This document shows, in pieces, positions 15,657 through 24,037 of a DNA stretch of 34,784 bases. The stretch spans positions 1-34,784 of the forward strand of contig JAIYDW010000102.1 of assembly GCA_027487315.1 (NCBI GenBank), read 5' to 3'. A program made the position numbers and the translations under genes. The number at the start of each line of letters is the position of its first letter. Positions within the stretch are counted from its first letter, which is position 1. Source of the DNA: Verrucomicrobiaceae bacterium. Its GTDB lineage: Bacteria; Verrucomicrobiota; Verrucomicrobiia; Verrucomicrobiales; Verrucomicrobiaceae. Under the pieces are notes generated by a model, which searched no databases, was not told the DNA's origin, and saw only the letters and a program-made list of their open reading frames with translations.

Positions 15657-16481
15657 ATGAAAAAAAATCCCCTCCTATTCCTAACACTCAGTCTCCTTCT
15701 CCCAGCTTCAGCCTCCGCTGCGCTCGTGATTACCTACGCCGAAAAGCCCGACGCCGTGAATTCCACTCTCGTCGGCACCGATGTTTTCAGCTTTGACTCC
15801 CTCAAAACTGGCGCCCAGTCCAATGTCGTCTGGAAAGGTGTCGGTGCCTTCGACCAACTTTTCATCAAGACCGCCGATATCTACGGCGGCGCTCCCAGTG
15901 ATAGGTCACCCAGAGGTTCTCTCTACAGCCTCCAGGGCGCCGGCACCAAGGTGCTTTCCAGCACCCTCACCCTCGATGAAGCCAGTTCCTACTTTGGCCT
16001 CTGGTGGTCCGCTGGCGACGCCCATAATATGCTCCGCTTCTACAACAAAGACGCCCTCGTCGCTCAGTTCACCACCGCCAGCTTGCTTGCCCCCCTCCCC
16101 GGTGAGTACGATGGCAACCCCATCAACCGCTCCCTCAACAGGGGTGAACCCTACGCTTTCATCAACTTCTTCGGCGACGCCGAAACCAGTTGGGACCGCA
16201 TCGTCTTGACCAATAACGGCAGTTCTGGATTCGAGTCCGACAATTACACGACGCGCGTCGAGGCCTGGGACCCCATCGTCGATGGCGCTCTCCCCGGCGT
16301 GCCTGTCGCCATCGTCTCCGGCAAGGACACCAAGCTGGTCACCAAGGACGACCTCAAAGGCACACTCTGGGCAGCCGCCCCCGCCGCTCCCCTCCCGCCT
16401 CTGCCTCTCCTCGTGGTCTTCGGTGCTTTCGCGCTCGCCCGTAGCCGTTTCGCCATGGCACGCGCTCCGCAACAAGCCTGA
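15657..16481 (+). CDS. Exported surface protein with a PEP-CTERM-like exosortase tail
   Basis: This 274-residue protein has a signal peptide at residues 1-21 (MKKNPLLFLTLSLLLPASASA). A beta-rich body follows, including a YFGLWWSAGDAHNMLRFYN stretch that resembles known exosortase-dependent surface proteins from memory. The C-terminus is tripartite: a Pro/Ala motif PAAPLPPLP from residue 242, a short hydrophobic helix (LLVVFGAFALA) and an Arg-containing tail (RSRFAMAR). That layout is the sorting signal cut by exosortases, although the exact PEP triplet is absent. The exosortase gene starts 35 bases downstream, which suggests this is its dedicated substrate. Its function at the surface is unknown. 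Confidence 0.8.
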   Translation: MKKNPLLFLTLSLLLPASASAALVITYAEKPDAVNSTLVGTDVFSFDSLKTGAQSNVVWKGVGAFDQLFIKTADIYGGAPSDRSPRGSLYSLQGAGTKVLSSTLTLDEASSYFGLWWSAGDAHNMLRFYNKDALVAQFTTASLLAPLPGEYDGNPINRSLNRGEPYAFINFFGDAETSWDRIVLTNNGSSGFESDNYTTRVEAWDPIVDGALPGVPVAIVSGKDTKLVTKDDLKGTLWAAAPAAPLPPLPLLVVFGAFALARSRFAMARAPQQA

Positions 16482-16516
16482 TCCGCCCAGTCTTCCTCGC
16501 CACCACGCCGACCGCG

Positions 16517-17899
16517 ATGAGCTCTCCTACCCAGCACCAGTCCATCCGACTCTTGCTGGTCGCCATCGCGGTCGGTTCCCTTCTCTCCCTCTCTCCCTCC
16601 CAGGGCGCCTTCCTCGACCTCACCCGACCCCTCCTCCTCGCCCTCTTCAACGCTTTCGGCATTCCCGCCACCGACTCCGGCGAAGCCCTTGTCATCGGCC
16701 GTCTCAACGTCCCCTGGACCCACGACTGCTCTGGCATCAATTTGCTCGTCATCCTCTTGGCCCTCACCGTCTGGGTCAATCGCACGCAGCCCGCCGGCCC
16801 CCGCTTCTGGCTGCTTCTCGCCTCCGTTTTTCCAGCCGCCATGGTGGCGAATACCCTGCGCGTCCTCTCTCTGCTCGCCTATCGCCACGCTGCCTATCCC
16901 GCCGTCGAAAGCCCCCAACTCCACTACTTCATCGGCTTTGTCTGGCTCGTCCCCATGATCCTTCTCATGGCTCCGCGCGATGGCCGCACCCGCCTTTGCC
17001 GCGCATTCGAGTCCCTCCACGCCGCTGCCATCCTCGCCTGGCTCTCACCCTTGATCTCCAGCCCGGGCGGTCCCTGGCTCGCCGCCGCCGCTCTGCTTCT
17101 GCTTTCGAAGTGCCGCCTCGCCTCCGACCACCTCCCGCTCCGTCTCACGCTCACTTCTGGCTGGCTCGTCGCTGGCTTCGCGATCGGCCTGCTCAGCATC
17201 GAGTCTCTCTGGCTCGTCTGGCTGCTCGTCTGCCCCCTCCTGCTGCCTGTCAGACTTTTCCTTCGTCCCGATTTCTGGCTGGTCCTCGCCGCCGCCCACC
17301 CTCTCCTCATCATGCTTCCCTTCGGCGAATACATCGCTGCCTCCGCTCTCGCCTGGATGCTGTTTCGCACCTTCAAAACCCCCCCTCCCTCACCCGACTC
17401 TCCATTCCCCCTCACCCCCGCCTGGCGCGCCGCTCTCACCCTTACCGCCCTCGCCTTGGCCCTGCCTTTCACCGCTACCAGCCTCTTCGCCACGCCTCAT
17501 TCGCCTCTCCTACCCCCGGCCCATCTCGTCGTTCAGGAAATCGGCGCCCAAGGCTACGAACTCCGCCTCCCCGGCCAGCCAGACTCCATCCGCCTTGTTT
17601 GGTATGCCGCTCAAAACAACGACCGCCACCACACCGTCCAGGTCTGCCTCAAATACCGCGGCCGCGACCTCGTTCCCGTCTCGGACACTCCCTCGGTGCA
17701 ATCCGATGGCCGCCACTGGCTGCGCGAGTTCTTCGTCCAGGATGGCCAACTCCTGCTCTCCTACTCCGACTACGCCCGCCGCACCCTCGCCCCCCGTTCC
17801 CACCCCGGCGCCCACCTCATCTTCATCGCCCCCATGGACGCCCTCACCCCAGCCGAGTTCGACCTCCAAACCCGCTCCCTCGCCACCCAACTCCCCTGA
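16517..17899 (+). CDS. Exosortase with an EpsI-like C-terminal domain
   Basis: This 460-residue polytopic membrane protein carries the exosortase catalytic triad. Cys71 lies in HDCSGINLL, Arg115 in ANTLRV and His136 in HYFIGF, each at or near a membrane helix. Exosortases cut C-terminal sorting signals and are thought to pass the protein to a surface acceptor. Residues about 1-325 are mostly helical membrane segments. Residues about 335-460 are soluble-looking and contain HHTVQVCLKYRGRDLVP, which resembles the H-x-x-E-V-C region of EpsI proteins that accompany or are fused to some exosortases. It lies between its probable substrate and a GT2 gene on one transcript. The exact exosortase subclass was not assigned. 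Confidence 0.88.
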   Translation: MSSPTQHQSIRLLLVAIAVGSLLSLSPSQGAFLDLTRPLLLALFNAFGIPATDSGEALVIGRLNVPWTHDCSGINLLVILLALTVWVNRTQPAGPRFWLLLASVFPAAMVANTLRVLSLLAYRHAAYPAVESPQLHYFIGFVWLVPMILLMAPRDGRTRLCRAFESLHAAAILAWLSPLISSPGGPWLAAAALLLLSKCRLASDHLPLRLTLTSGWLVAGFAIGLLSIESLWLVWLLVCPLLLPVRLFLRPDFWLVLAAAHPLLIMLPFGEYIAASALAWMLFRTFKTPPPSPDSPFPLTPAWRAALTLTALALALPFTATSLFATPHSPLLPPAHLVVQEIGAQGYELRLPGQPDSIRLVWYAAQNNDRHHTVQVCLKYRGRDLVPVSDTPSVQSDGRHWLREFFVQDGQLLLSYSDYARRTLAPRSHPGAHLIFIAPMDALTPAEFDLQTRSLATQLP

Positions 17900-17910
17900 T
17901 CCCCAACACC

Positions 17911-18723
17911 ATGCCTACCCCCACCCTCGGCGTCCTCATCCGATTCTCCGATTCCGCCTCCACCCTGCCAGCCGTGCTCGCAGCCCTCAAATCCCAAACC
18001 CTCCAGCCCGATGTCATCCTCGGCGTGAACTGCGGCAGCACCGACGCTTCCTCCGCCTACATCCGCGCCATCGGCGGCCGCATCGCTCAATGGACCCAAC
18101 CCTACGCCCACGCCAGCGTCCTCAACTTCGGCCTCCGCCTCCTCCCCACCGACCTCGTCCTCATTCTCAGCTCCCACACCGTCCTCGAATCCCCCGACAC
18201 CCTCGCACAAATGGTCGCCGCCATGCGCGATTCCGCCGCAGCCTGCGTCAGCCTCGCTTGGGATGACGATCCCTTCTACAGCGATGCCATCACCTTCGCC
18301 GAACTCCAGCGCAAGGGCCTCCGCTTCGGCTCCTTCTACAGCAACAGCATGGGCCTGATCCGCCGCCGGCACTGGCAAAAAAGCCCCTTCGACGAATCCA
18401 TCCCCACGGCCGAGGACTATGCCTGGGCCATCGAACAACTCAAAAAAGGCCACACCAGCCTGCGTCTGCGCCTCCCTTTCAGCTACCGTCGCGATGGCAC
18501 CTCGCGCGCCGGACCCTTCGCCCGGGTCGTCTTTCACCTCGCCCGTCGGCACTCCCTCAAGGTCACCTGGCTCGGCCCATTCGCCTCCCTCAAACTCCTC
18601 GCCACTCACCACTTCACCCGCCTCCTGCGCCGCACCCCTCCCACCCCAGAACCTCCCACCCTCCCCGCCGTCACCGACCGCTTCACCGCCTGGCTCCTCT
18701 CCCGCTTCGCCCAACCCACCTGA
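17911..18723 (+). CDS. GT2 family glycosyltransferase
   Basis: This 270-residue GT-A enzyme starts 11 bases after the exosortase stop. A much longer in-frame opening from 16282 overlaps the exosortase gene and was rejected. Residues 38-45 read GVNCGSTD, close to the usual NDGSTD nucleotide-binding turn but with Cys in place of Asp. The DxD position reads LSSHTV (about 86-91), as in rhamnosyltransferase-like GT2 members that carry S-x-H there. E168 and D169 in TAEDYAWA match the catalytic ED motif. Its place in the exosortase operon suggests it glycosylates the sorted protein or builds the acceptor; this is inference. Confidence 0.88.
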   Translation: MPTPTLGVLIRFSDSASTLPAVLAALKSQTLQPDVILGVNCGSTDASSAYIRAIGGRIAQWTQPYAHASVLNFGLRLLPTDLVLILSSHTVLESPDTLAQMVAAMRDSAAACVSLAWDDDPFYSDAITFAELQRKGLRFGSFYSNSMGLIRRRHWQKSPFDESIPTAEDYAWAIEQLKKGHTSLRLRLPFSYRRDGTSRAGPFARVVFHLARRHSLKVTWLGPFASLKLLATHHFTRLLRRTPPTPEPPTLPAVTDRFTAWLLSRFAQPT

Positions 18724-18731
18724 CACCACCC

Positions 18732-19829
18732 TCAACTCAACGCATTCACCTCCTCCACCGACGGCGCCTCCAGCCGCATCGGCCGGTCATGCTCCAAATA
18801 CGCCGCGCACACCTCAAACAGCGCCTCCCGGCTCCGCGTCCGCCGCATGCCATCCAGAAACGCACTCCTCGGCTCCACACCCAACCCGATGAAGTTGAGA
18901 TGCTTCTTCACCCGGTGCACTCGCTCCTCCTCCGTGTAACCCTCGTCCGTCACCGTCTCATACAGCGCCTCCAAATACCCCAGCACCTCCCGCCCCGTCG
19001 GCTCCACCACCTCCCGACCCGCCGCCGCCGCGCGAATCTGCTCAAACAACCACGGATTCCGAATCGCCCCGCGCCCCAGCATCAGCCCCCGCGCCCCCGT
19101 CTCCGCCAGCACCCGCAGCGCCGTCTCCGGCGAGTCCACATTCCCATTCGCCAGCACCGGACACCGCATCACCTCCACCGCATGCGCGATGAAATCGTAG
19201 TGCACCTCCGTCCGATACATCTCCCTCACCGTCCGCCCGTGCACCGTCAAAAGATCCGGCTCATGCCGCGCATAAATCGCCAGCAACGCCTCAAACTCCG
19301 CCAGCGACGCCGCCTCCACCCCGATCCGCGTCTTCACCGTGAACGGCACCTCCGTGATCGCCTCCCGCAGCGCCCCCAGGATCCGGTCAATCCTCGGCAA
19401 ATCCCGCAGCAGCCCGCCCCCCGCGCACTTGTTGAACACCCGCGGTGCCGGACAGCCCAGATTCAAATCAATCCCCGCCACCGGATGCTTCTGCAGTTCC
19501 TTCGCCGTCCGCACCAGATGCGTCACATCATTCCCAATCATCTGCAGCACCACCGGCCGCCCTGTCTCGTTCTCCGTCGCGCAACGCAAAATCTCCCGGT
19601 CCAGCTTCGAGTCCGCCGTCACCCGAAAATACTCCGCAAAACACACATCCGCCCCGCCATAACGCCTGAGCAAATGAATGAACCCATGGTCCGTCACCGC
19701 CTGCATCGGCGCCAGCGCCAGCACCGGCGCCTCCGCCCGCAATCGAGCCCGGAAGGCTTCAGCGGTGGCAGTTTCGGAAAAAGCAGATGAATCAGGCACG
19801 GCAAACAAACAAGAGCCCCACCATCGCAC
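18732..19829 (-). CDS. tRNA-dihydrouridine synthase
   Basis: This is a FMN-dependent TIM-barrel enzyme that reduces uridine in the D-loop or elsewhere in tRNA. Numbered from the GTG at 19829 (365 residues), it shows LAPMQAVTDHGF at 39-50, the catalytic Cys126 in NLGCPAP, FMN-contacting Lys166 in VKTRIG, His197 in VHGRT and the phosphate loop MLGRGAIRNPWL. The C-terminal helical domain contains KKHLNFIG. The start is uncertain: GTG at 19829 and GTG at 19799 both fit, and the fold begins well downstream of either. It is a housekeeping gene without evident links to its neighbours and diverges from the DUF1549 gene. Confidence 0.93.
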   Translation of the reverse strand: MRWWGSCLFAVPDSSAFSETATAEAFRARLRAEAPVLALAPMQAVTDHGFIHLLRRYGGADVCFAEYFRVTADSKLDREILRCATENETGRPVVLQMIGNDVTHLVRTAKELQKHPVAGIDLNLGCPAPRVFNKCAGGGLLRDLPRIDRILGALREAITEVPFTVKTRIGVEAASLAEFEALLAIYARHEPDLLTVHGRTVREMYRTEVHYDFIAHAVEVMRCPVLANGNVDSPETALRVLAETGARGLMLGRGAIRNPWLFEQIRAAAAGREVVEPTGREVLGYLEALYETVTDEGYTEEERVHRVKKHLNFIGLGVEPRSAFLDGMRRTRSREALFEVCAAYLEHDRPMRLEAPSVEEVNALS

Positions 19830-19888
19830 ACCCCAAAGAGTTTGCTCCCCTTTTGAGAGTTCGCGCTCCGAAAGACGTTGGTTTGCAG

Positions 19889-22444
19889 ATGATAGGCTCT
19901 GTTCAACGGCTCCCCGCTTGGGTCCGCATCACTGCTGTTTTAGCGGTGAGCGGAGCCGCGCCTCTGTCGGCCACCCCCGCCAACAAAAAAGCCGCCGCCA
20001 ACCACCTCGAGCACTTCCTCCCCACCGCCCTCGCCGACTGCACCCTCTGCCATCTGCCTTCGGCCAACCACGCCCCCGAGTCCCTCGAAGACTTCCCCCA
20101 CAACGCCTTCGGCAAAGCCCTCGCCGCCCTCGGCAAAAAGCCCCTCCCCGATCGCCTCAACCAAATCGCCGCCTCCGACAGCGACCAGGACGGCATCGCC
20201 AACCTCGCCGAAATCCTCCTCGGCGGCCATCCCGGGGACACCAGCGTCAAGCCCGTCCCCGCTGACATGGCGCAGCTCGCCACCAAACAGCAGGCCCTGG
20301 ACACCTTCCTCGCCCGCTACCCCTGGGAACCCTTCAAGCCCGTCAAACGCCCCGCCATCCCTGCTCCCGGCGCCCCCAGCCCCATCGACGCTTTCATCAA
20401 CGAACGCCTCGCCGCGCAAAACCTCACCCCCCTCGACTCCGCCTCGCCCGCGCAAATCGCCCGCCGCGTCCACGTCGATCTCACCGGCCTCCTCCCCAGC
20501 CCCGCGCAAATCACCGCCTTCGAAAACGCCTACGCCGCCCAGCCCGACCTCGCCCTCCGTGAACTCACCGACCGCCTCATGGAGCAACCCCAATACGGCG
20601 AACGCTGGGGCCGCCACTTCATGGACATCTGGCGCTACTCCGACTGGGAGGGCTACAAAGGCGTTGTCCGCCTCAGCCAGCCCCACATCTGGCGCTGGCG
20701 CGACTGGATCATCGAATCCCTGAACGCCAACAAGCCCTACGACCGCATGGTCCACGAAATGCTCGCCGGCGACGAGCTCGCTCCCACCGATGAAAAAATC
20801 CTCCGCGCCACCGGCTACCTCGCCCGCAATTTCCAAAGCGACCGCCTGCAATGGATGGACAACATCGTCGAGCACACCAGCAAGGCCTTCATGGGCCTCA
20901 CCATGAACTGCGTGAAGTGCCACGATCACAAATACGATCCCATCCCGCAAACCGACTACTACGCCATCCGCGCCGTCTTCGAACCCTACAACGTCCGCAC
21001 CGACCCCGTCCCCGGCCAGATCGATCCCCTCAAAGACGGCATGCCCCGCGCCTACGACCAGTCCCTCACCGCCGTCACCTACCTCTTCCAGCGCGGCGAC
21101 GAACGCTTCCCCGTCAAAAACAAACCCATCGCCCCCGCCGTGCCTACCCTGTTCCGGGGCGACCTCACCATCAAACCCGTCAGCCTCCCGCTTGTCGCCC
21201 GCCAGCCCGAAAAAAGCGACACCTACAAAGCCGCCATGCTCGCCGCCGTGGATTCCGTCAAAGACGCCGAGCTGCGCGAAATGAAGCGCAAGACCCTGGA
21301 GGAGCAGTTGAAGCTCGAAGCCCTCGAAGACGGTGGCATGGACAAAAAATCCGCCACCTGGAAAACCATGGCCACCCAAGTCGCCGAACTGCAAAAACAA
21401 ACCGCGCTGGCCGAAGCCAAAGACGCGAAGGAAAAAGCCGACGCCGCCCTGCAAAAAGCCATCGCGACCAAGCCCCTCACCACCGCCGTCAAAAAACTCA
21501 TCGCCACCGCTAAAACCACCGCCGCCACCGCCGCCAAACAACTCACCGCCGCCGAAGCCGCCGCCACCACCGCCGCCAAACCCACCGACTACAAACCCCG
21601 CGTGTTCAAGGCCTACCCCGCCTCCAGCAGCGGCCGCCGCCTCGCTTTCGCCCGCTGGCTCACCTCGCCCGACAACACCCTCTTCGCCCGCGTCGCCGTC
21701 AACCACCTCTGGCTCCGCCACTTCGGCACCGGCATCATCGCCACCCCGGATGACTTCGGCGCCAATGGCAAAAAACCCTCCCATCCCGCGCTGCTCGACT
21801 GGCTTGCCGCCGAGTTCATCGCCAGCGGCTACGACTTGAAGCACATGCACCGCCTCATCATCAGCAGCGCGGTCTACCGTCGCAGCTCCGGCGGCGGTGC
21901 CCCCGGCCCCAATGACCTCGCCGACCCCGACAACGTCTGGCTCTGGCGCTCCCCCGTCCGCCGCCTGGAGGGCGAGGCCGTTCGCGACAACCTCCTCCAC
22001 GTCGCCGGCCTTCTCGATCCCACCCTCGGCGGTCCCGAGATCGACAGCGCCGCCGCCGACACCTCCCGCCGCCGCAGCCTCTATCATCGCCACGCCCAGG
22101 AAACCCAGGCCGAAATGGTGCAAATCTTCGACGGCGCCCGACCCAGCGAATGCTACCAGCGCGAACTCAGCATCAAACCCCACCAAGCCCTCGCGCTTGC
22201 CAACAGCCAGCTCACGCTCGATGCCTCCATCGCCCTGGAAAAAACCCTCACTCGCACAGCCGGACCCGATTACCAAGCCTTCGTCACCACGGCCTTCCAG
22301 CATATCCTCAATCGCACCCCCAAAGCCGACGAGATGCGCCTCAGCTCCGGCTTCCTCAATCAATCAGGCAAGGACGCCACCCGCCTCCGCCAGCACTTCA
22401 TCGCCGTGCTGTTCAATCACAACGACTTCATCACTCTGCGCTGA
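19889..22444 (+). CDS. DUF1549/DUF1553 protein with haem-binding motifs
   Basis: This 851-residue exported protein is of the planctomycete-verrucomicrobial PSCyt2/PSD1 type. An in-frame start at 19787 would hide the signal peptide, so the ATG at 19889 (MIGSVQRLPAWVRITAVLAV) was chosen. Residues 51-55 read CTLCH, a c-type haem motif, followed by a calcium-loop-like SDSDQDGIANLAE at 96-108. DUF1549 spans about 165-375 and contains a second CVKCH motif at 341-345. An Ala/Lys-rich helical insert lies at about 430-570, and DUF1553 fills about 620-835 with WRSPVRRLEGEAVRD. The function of this family is not established; roles in polysaccharide breakdown have been suggested. The DUF1501 partner follows 5 bases later. 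Confidence 0.92.
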   Translation: MIGSVQRLPAWVRITAVLAVSGAAPLSATPANKKAAANHLEHFLPTALADCTLCHLPSANHAPESLEDFPHNAFGKALAALGKKPLPDRLNQIAASDSDQDGIANLAEILLGGHPGDTSVKPVPADMAQLATKQQALDTFLARYPWEPFKPVKRPAIPAPGAPSPIDAFINERLAAQNLTPLDSASPAQIARRVHVDLTGLLPSPAQITAFENAYAAQPDLALRELTDRLMEQPQYGERWGRHFMDIWRYSDWEGYKGVVRLSQPHIWRWRDWIIESLNANKPYDRMVHEMLAGDELAPTDEKILRATGYLARNFQSDRLQWMDNIVEHTSKAFMGLTMNCVKCHDHKYDPIPQTDYYAIRAVFEPYNVRTDPVPGQIDPLKDGMPRAYDQSLTAVTYLFQRGDERFPVKNKPIAPAVPTLFRGDLTIKPVSLPLVARQPEKSDTYKAAMLAAVDSVKDAELREMKRKTLEEQLKLEALEDGGMDKKSATWKTMATQVAELQKQTALAEAKDAKEKADAALQKAIATKPLTTAVKKLIATAKTTAATAAKQLTAAEAAATTAAKPTDYKPRVFKAYPASSSGRRLAFARWLTSPDNTLFARVAVNHLWLRHFGTGIIATPDDFGANGKKPSHPALLDWLAAEFIASGYDLKHMHRLIISSAVYRRSSGGGAPGPNDLADPDNVWLWRSPVRRLEGEAVRDNLLHVAGLLDPTLGGPEIDSAAADTSRRRSLYHRHAQETQAEMVQIFDGARPSECYQRELSIKPHQALALANSQLTLDASIALEKTLTRTAGPDYQAFVTTAFQHILNRTPKADEMRLSSGFLNQSGKDATRLRQHFIAVLFNHNDFITLR

Positions 22445-22449
22445 TCCCC

Positions 22450-23943
22450 ATGAAAACCCCGCTTCCCGGCTGCTCCGGCTCCCGCCGCCAGTTCCTGCTC
22501 GACACCGGCATGGGCTTCACCGGTCTCGCCCTCAACGCCATGATGTTCCGCGATGGCGTCGCTCAGGCCGCCCCCTCCGAGACCGATGTCCTCACCGCCT
22601 GGCAAACCGGCGAAGCCAAGGCCAAATCCGTCATCTGGATGTTCATGATCGGCGGCACCAGCCACATGGAGAGCTTTGATCCCAAACCCGAGCTCACCAA
22701 ATACGCCGGCAAATCCATCGACGAAACCCCCTACCGCAACGCCGCCGACCAGGCCCGCATCAACAAAATCCTCGTCGAACCCGGCAAGGAAAAACGCGAG
22801 GTCTTCAAGAAGATCCTCCCCCTGATCGCCGGCCACAAAAAATACGGCCAAAGCGGCATCGAAGTCAGCGATCTCTTCCCCCATGTCGGCAGCGCCGTCG
22901 ATGACATCTCCTTCCTCCGCGGCATGTGGACCATCGACAACAACCACGGCGCCCAGCTCACCTTCCACACCGGCCGCAAAATCGGCGACACCGGCCACCC
23001 CACCGTCGGCGGCTGGGCCAGCTACGGCCTCGGCTCCATGAATGCCAACCTGCCCGAGTTCGTCGTGCTCGGCGAACCCAGCGCCGACTGCTGCGGCCGC
23101 TCCTTCACCTACGGCAGCGCCTACCTCGGACCCGAACACGGCGGCGTCCGCCTCAAGGTCGATCCCAAAAACCCTTTGTCCTATGTCCATCCCGCCGACC
23201 CGACACTCACCCTCGACGAGCAGCGTGAGGCCTTCAGCCTCATCGGCGAGTTAAACCAGCTCTCCGGCATCGACTACCCCACCGACGCCCAACTCAACGC
23301 CCGCATCAAAGCCTACGAACTCGCCTTCCAAATGCAGATGGCCGTGCCCGGCCTCATGGATTTCTCAAAAGAGCCCGAGCACATCAAAGAACTCTACGGC
23401 CTCAACCGCACCGCGAGCCTCCCCTTCGGCTCCCAATGCCTCGCCGCCCGCCGCCTCGTCGAGCAGGGCGTCCGTTTCGTCCAACTCTTCCACGGTTACA
23501 GTGGCAGCGCCGGTCGCTGGGATCATCACAAGGACATCGCCAAATTGATGCCACCCATGTGCGCCGAGATTGATCAACCCATCGCCGGTCTGATCCACGA
23601 CCTCAAACAGCGCGGCATGTTGGACGAAACCCTCGTCGTCTGGGGCACCGAGTTCGGCCGCACCCCCGGTGCGGAGTTCCGCGACGCCAACGTCAGCGGC
23701 TCCGGACGCGATCACCACCCCCACGGCTTCACCTGCTTCATGGCCGGAGGCGGCGTCAAAGGCGGCCACGTCCACGGCGCCACCGACGAACTCGGCTTCC
23801 ACGCCGTCGAAGGCCGCCAATACGTCACCGACCTCCACGCCACCGTCCTCCACCAACTCGGCCTCAACCACCGCATGATGATCCCCGGCCGCCAACGCCT
23901 CGAACAAGACTACGGCAGCGTCATCCAGGAAATCCTCGTCTGA
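22450..23943 (+). CDS. DUF1501 protein, Tat-exported
   Basis: This 497-residue protein starts 5 bases after the DUF1549/DUF1553 gene; the pair is a standard tandem in this group of bacteria. A twin-arginine signal is visible (SRRQFLLDTGMGFTGL, Arg12-Arg13), so a folded protein is probably exported. The body belongs to the alkaline-phosphatase/sulfatase-like DUF1501 family, with MFMIGGTSHMESFDPKP, WGTEFGRTPGAEF and GRDHHPHGF providing candidate metal-binding Asp, Glu and His residues. An upstream in-frame opening at 22150 lies inside the preceding gene and was rejected. The biochemical role is unknown. Its stop codon is the first base triplet of a 73-bp direct repeat. Confidence 0.93.
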   Translation: MKTPLPGCSGSRRQFLLDTGMGFTGLALNAMMFRDGVAQAAPSETDVLTAWQTGEAKAKSVIWMFMIGGTSHMESFDPKPELTKYAGKSIDETPYRNAADQARINKILVEPGKEKREVFKKILPLIAGHKKYGQSGIEVSDLFPHVGSAVDDISFLRGMWTIDNNHGAQLTFHTGRKIGDTGHPTVGGWASYGLGSMNANLPEFVVLGEPSADCCGRSFTYGSAYLGPEHGGVRLKVDPKNPLSYVHPADPTLTLDEQREAFSLIGELNQLSGIDYPTDAQLNARIKAYELAFQMQMAVPGLMDFSKEPEHIKELYGLNRTASLPFGSQCLAARRLVEQGVRFVQLFHGYSGSAGRWDHHKDIAKLMPPMCAEIDQPIAGLIHDLKQRGMLDETLVVWGTEFGRTPGAEFRDANVSGSGRDHHPHGFTCFMAGGGVKGGHVHGATDELGFHAVEGRQYVTDLHATVLHQLGLNHRMMIPGRQRLEQDYGSVIQEILV

Positions 23944-24013
23944 CACCCGCTTCCATTCGCCGAGTTTGGGTTTAAGGGTCAGACCCATGAGAATCCTCCC
24001 CCTTGCGACCTTC
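23941..24013 (+). repeat. 73-bp direct repeat, left copy
   Basis: This copy matches 24660-24732 without gaps at 61 of 73 positions. It begins at the DUF1501 stop codon, includes the palindrome GGGTCAGACCC (23976-23986) directly before an ATG at 23987, and ends within the ninth codon of a GH10-like signal peptide. The two copies bracket the toxin-antitoxin module. The simplest reading is that the GH10-like gene once lay directly after DUF1501 and that the module arrived with a duplication of this junction. Confidence 0.85.
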
Positions 24014-24016
24014 TGA
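23987..24016 (+). pseudogene. Nine-codon stub of the GH10-like gene start
   Basis: The ATG at 23987 reads MRILPLATF and then TGA. The intact gene at 24706 begins MRILPLAAF, so this is a relic of its signal peptide left by the duplication. It has no coding value, but part of it now serves as the presumed -35 element of the toxin-antitoxin promoter. Confidence 0.6.
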
Positions 24017-24031
24017 TCTTCCCATTACAAT
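24003..24031 (+). promoter_or_regulatory. Probable sigma-70-type promoter of the toxin-antitoxin operon
   Basis: TTGCGA (24003-24008) and TACAAT (24026-24031) are separated by exactly 17 bases, matching four of six bases of the -35 consensus and five of six of the -10 consensus. Transcription would start about 7 bases after the -10 box, at or next to the antitoxin ATG (24038), so the message would be leaderless. The -35 box lies inside the duplicated segment. In the right-hand copy the same place reads TCGCGG, which is a poorer match. Confidence 0.6.
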
Positions 24032-24037
24032 CCATCC

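Noticed and set aside
16282-17910. In-frame extension upstream of the GT2 gene giving an 813-residue protein
   Set aside because: The extension is an Arg/Pro/His-rich out-of-frame reading of the exosortase and surface-protein genes. The GT2 fold begins at the ATG at 17911.
18789-19790. Plus-strand open frame opposite the tRNA-dihydrouridine synthase
   Set aside because: It is Arg/His/Pro/Gln-rich with no motif and mirrors a well-defined enzyme on the minus strand.
19940-22363. A very long open frame on the minus strand opposite the DUF1549/DUF1553 gene (about 807 codons)
   Set aside because: It is an antisense shadow caused by the GC-rich codon usage. It is Gly/Ala/Val/Glu-rich with no domain motif, while the plus-strand protein shows clear family signatures.
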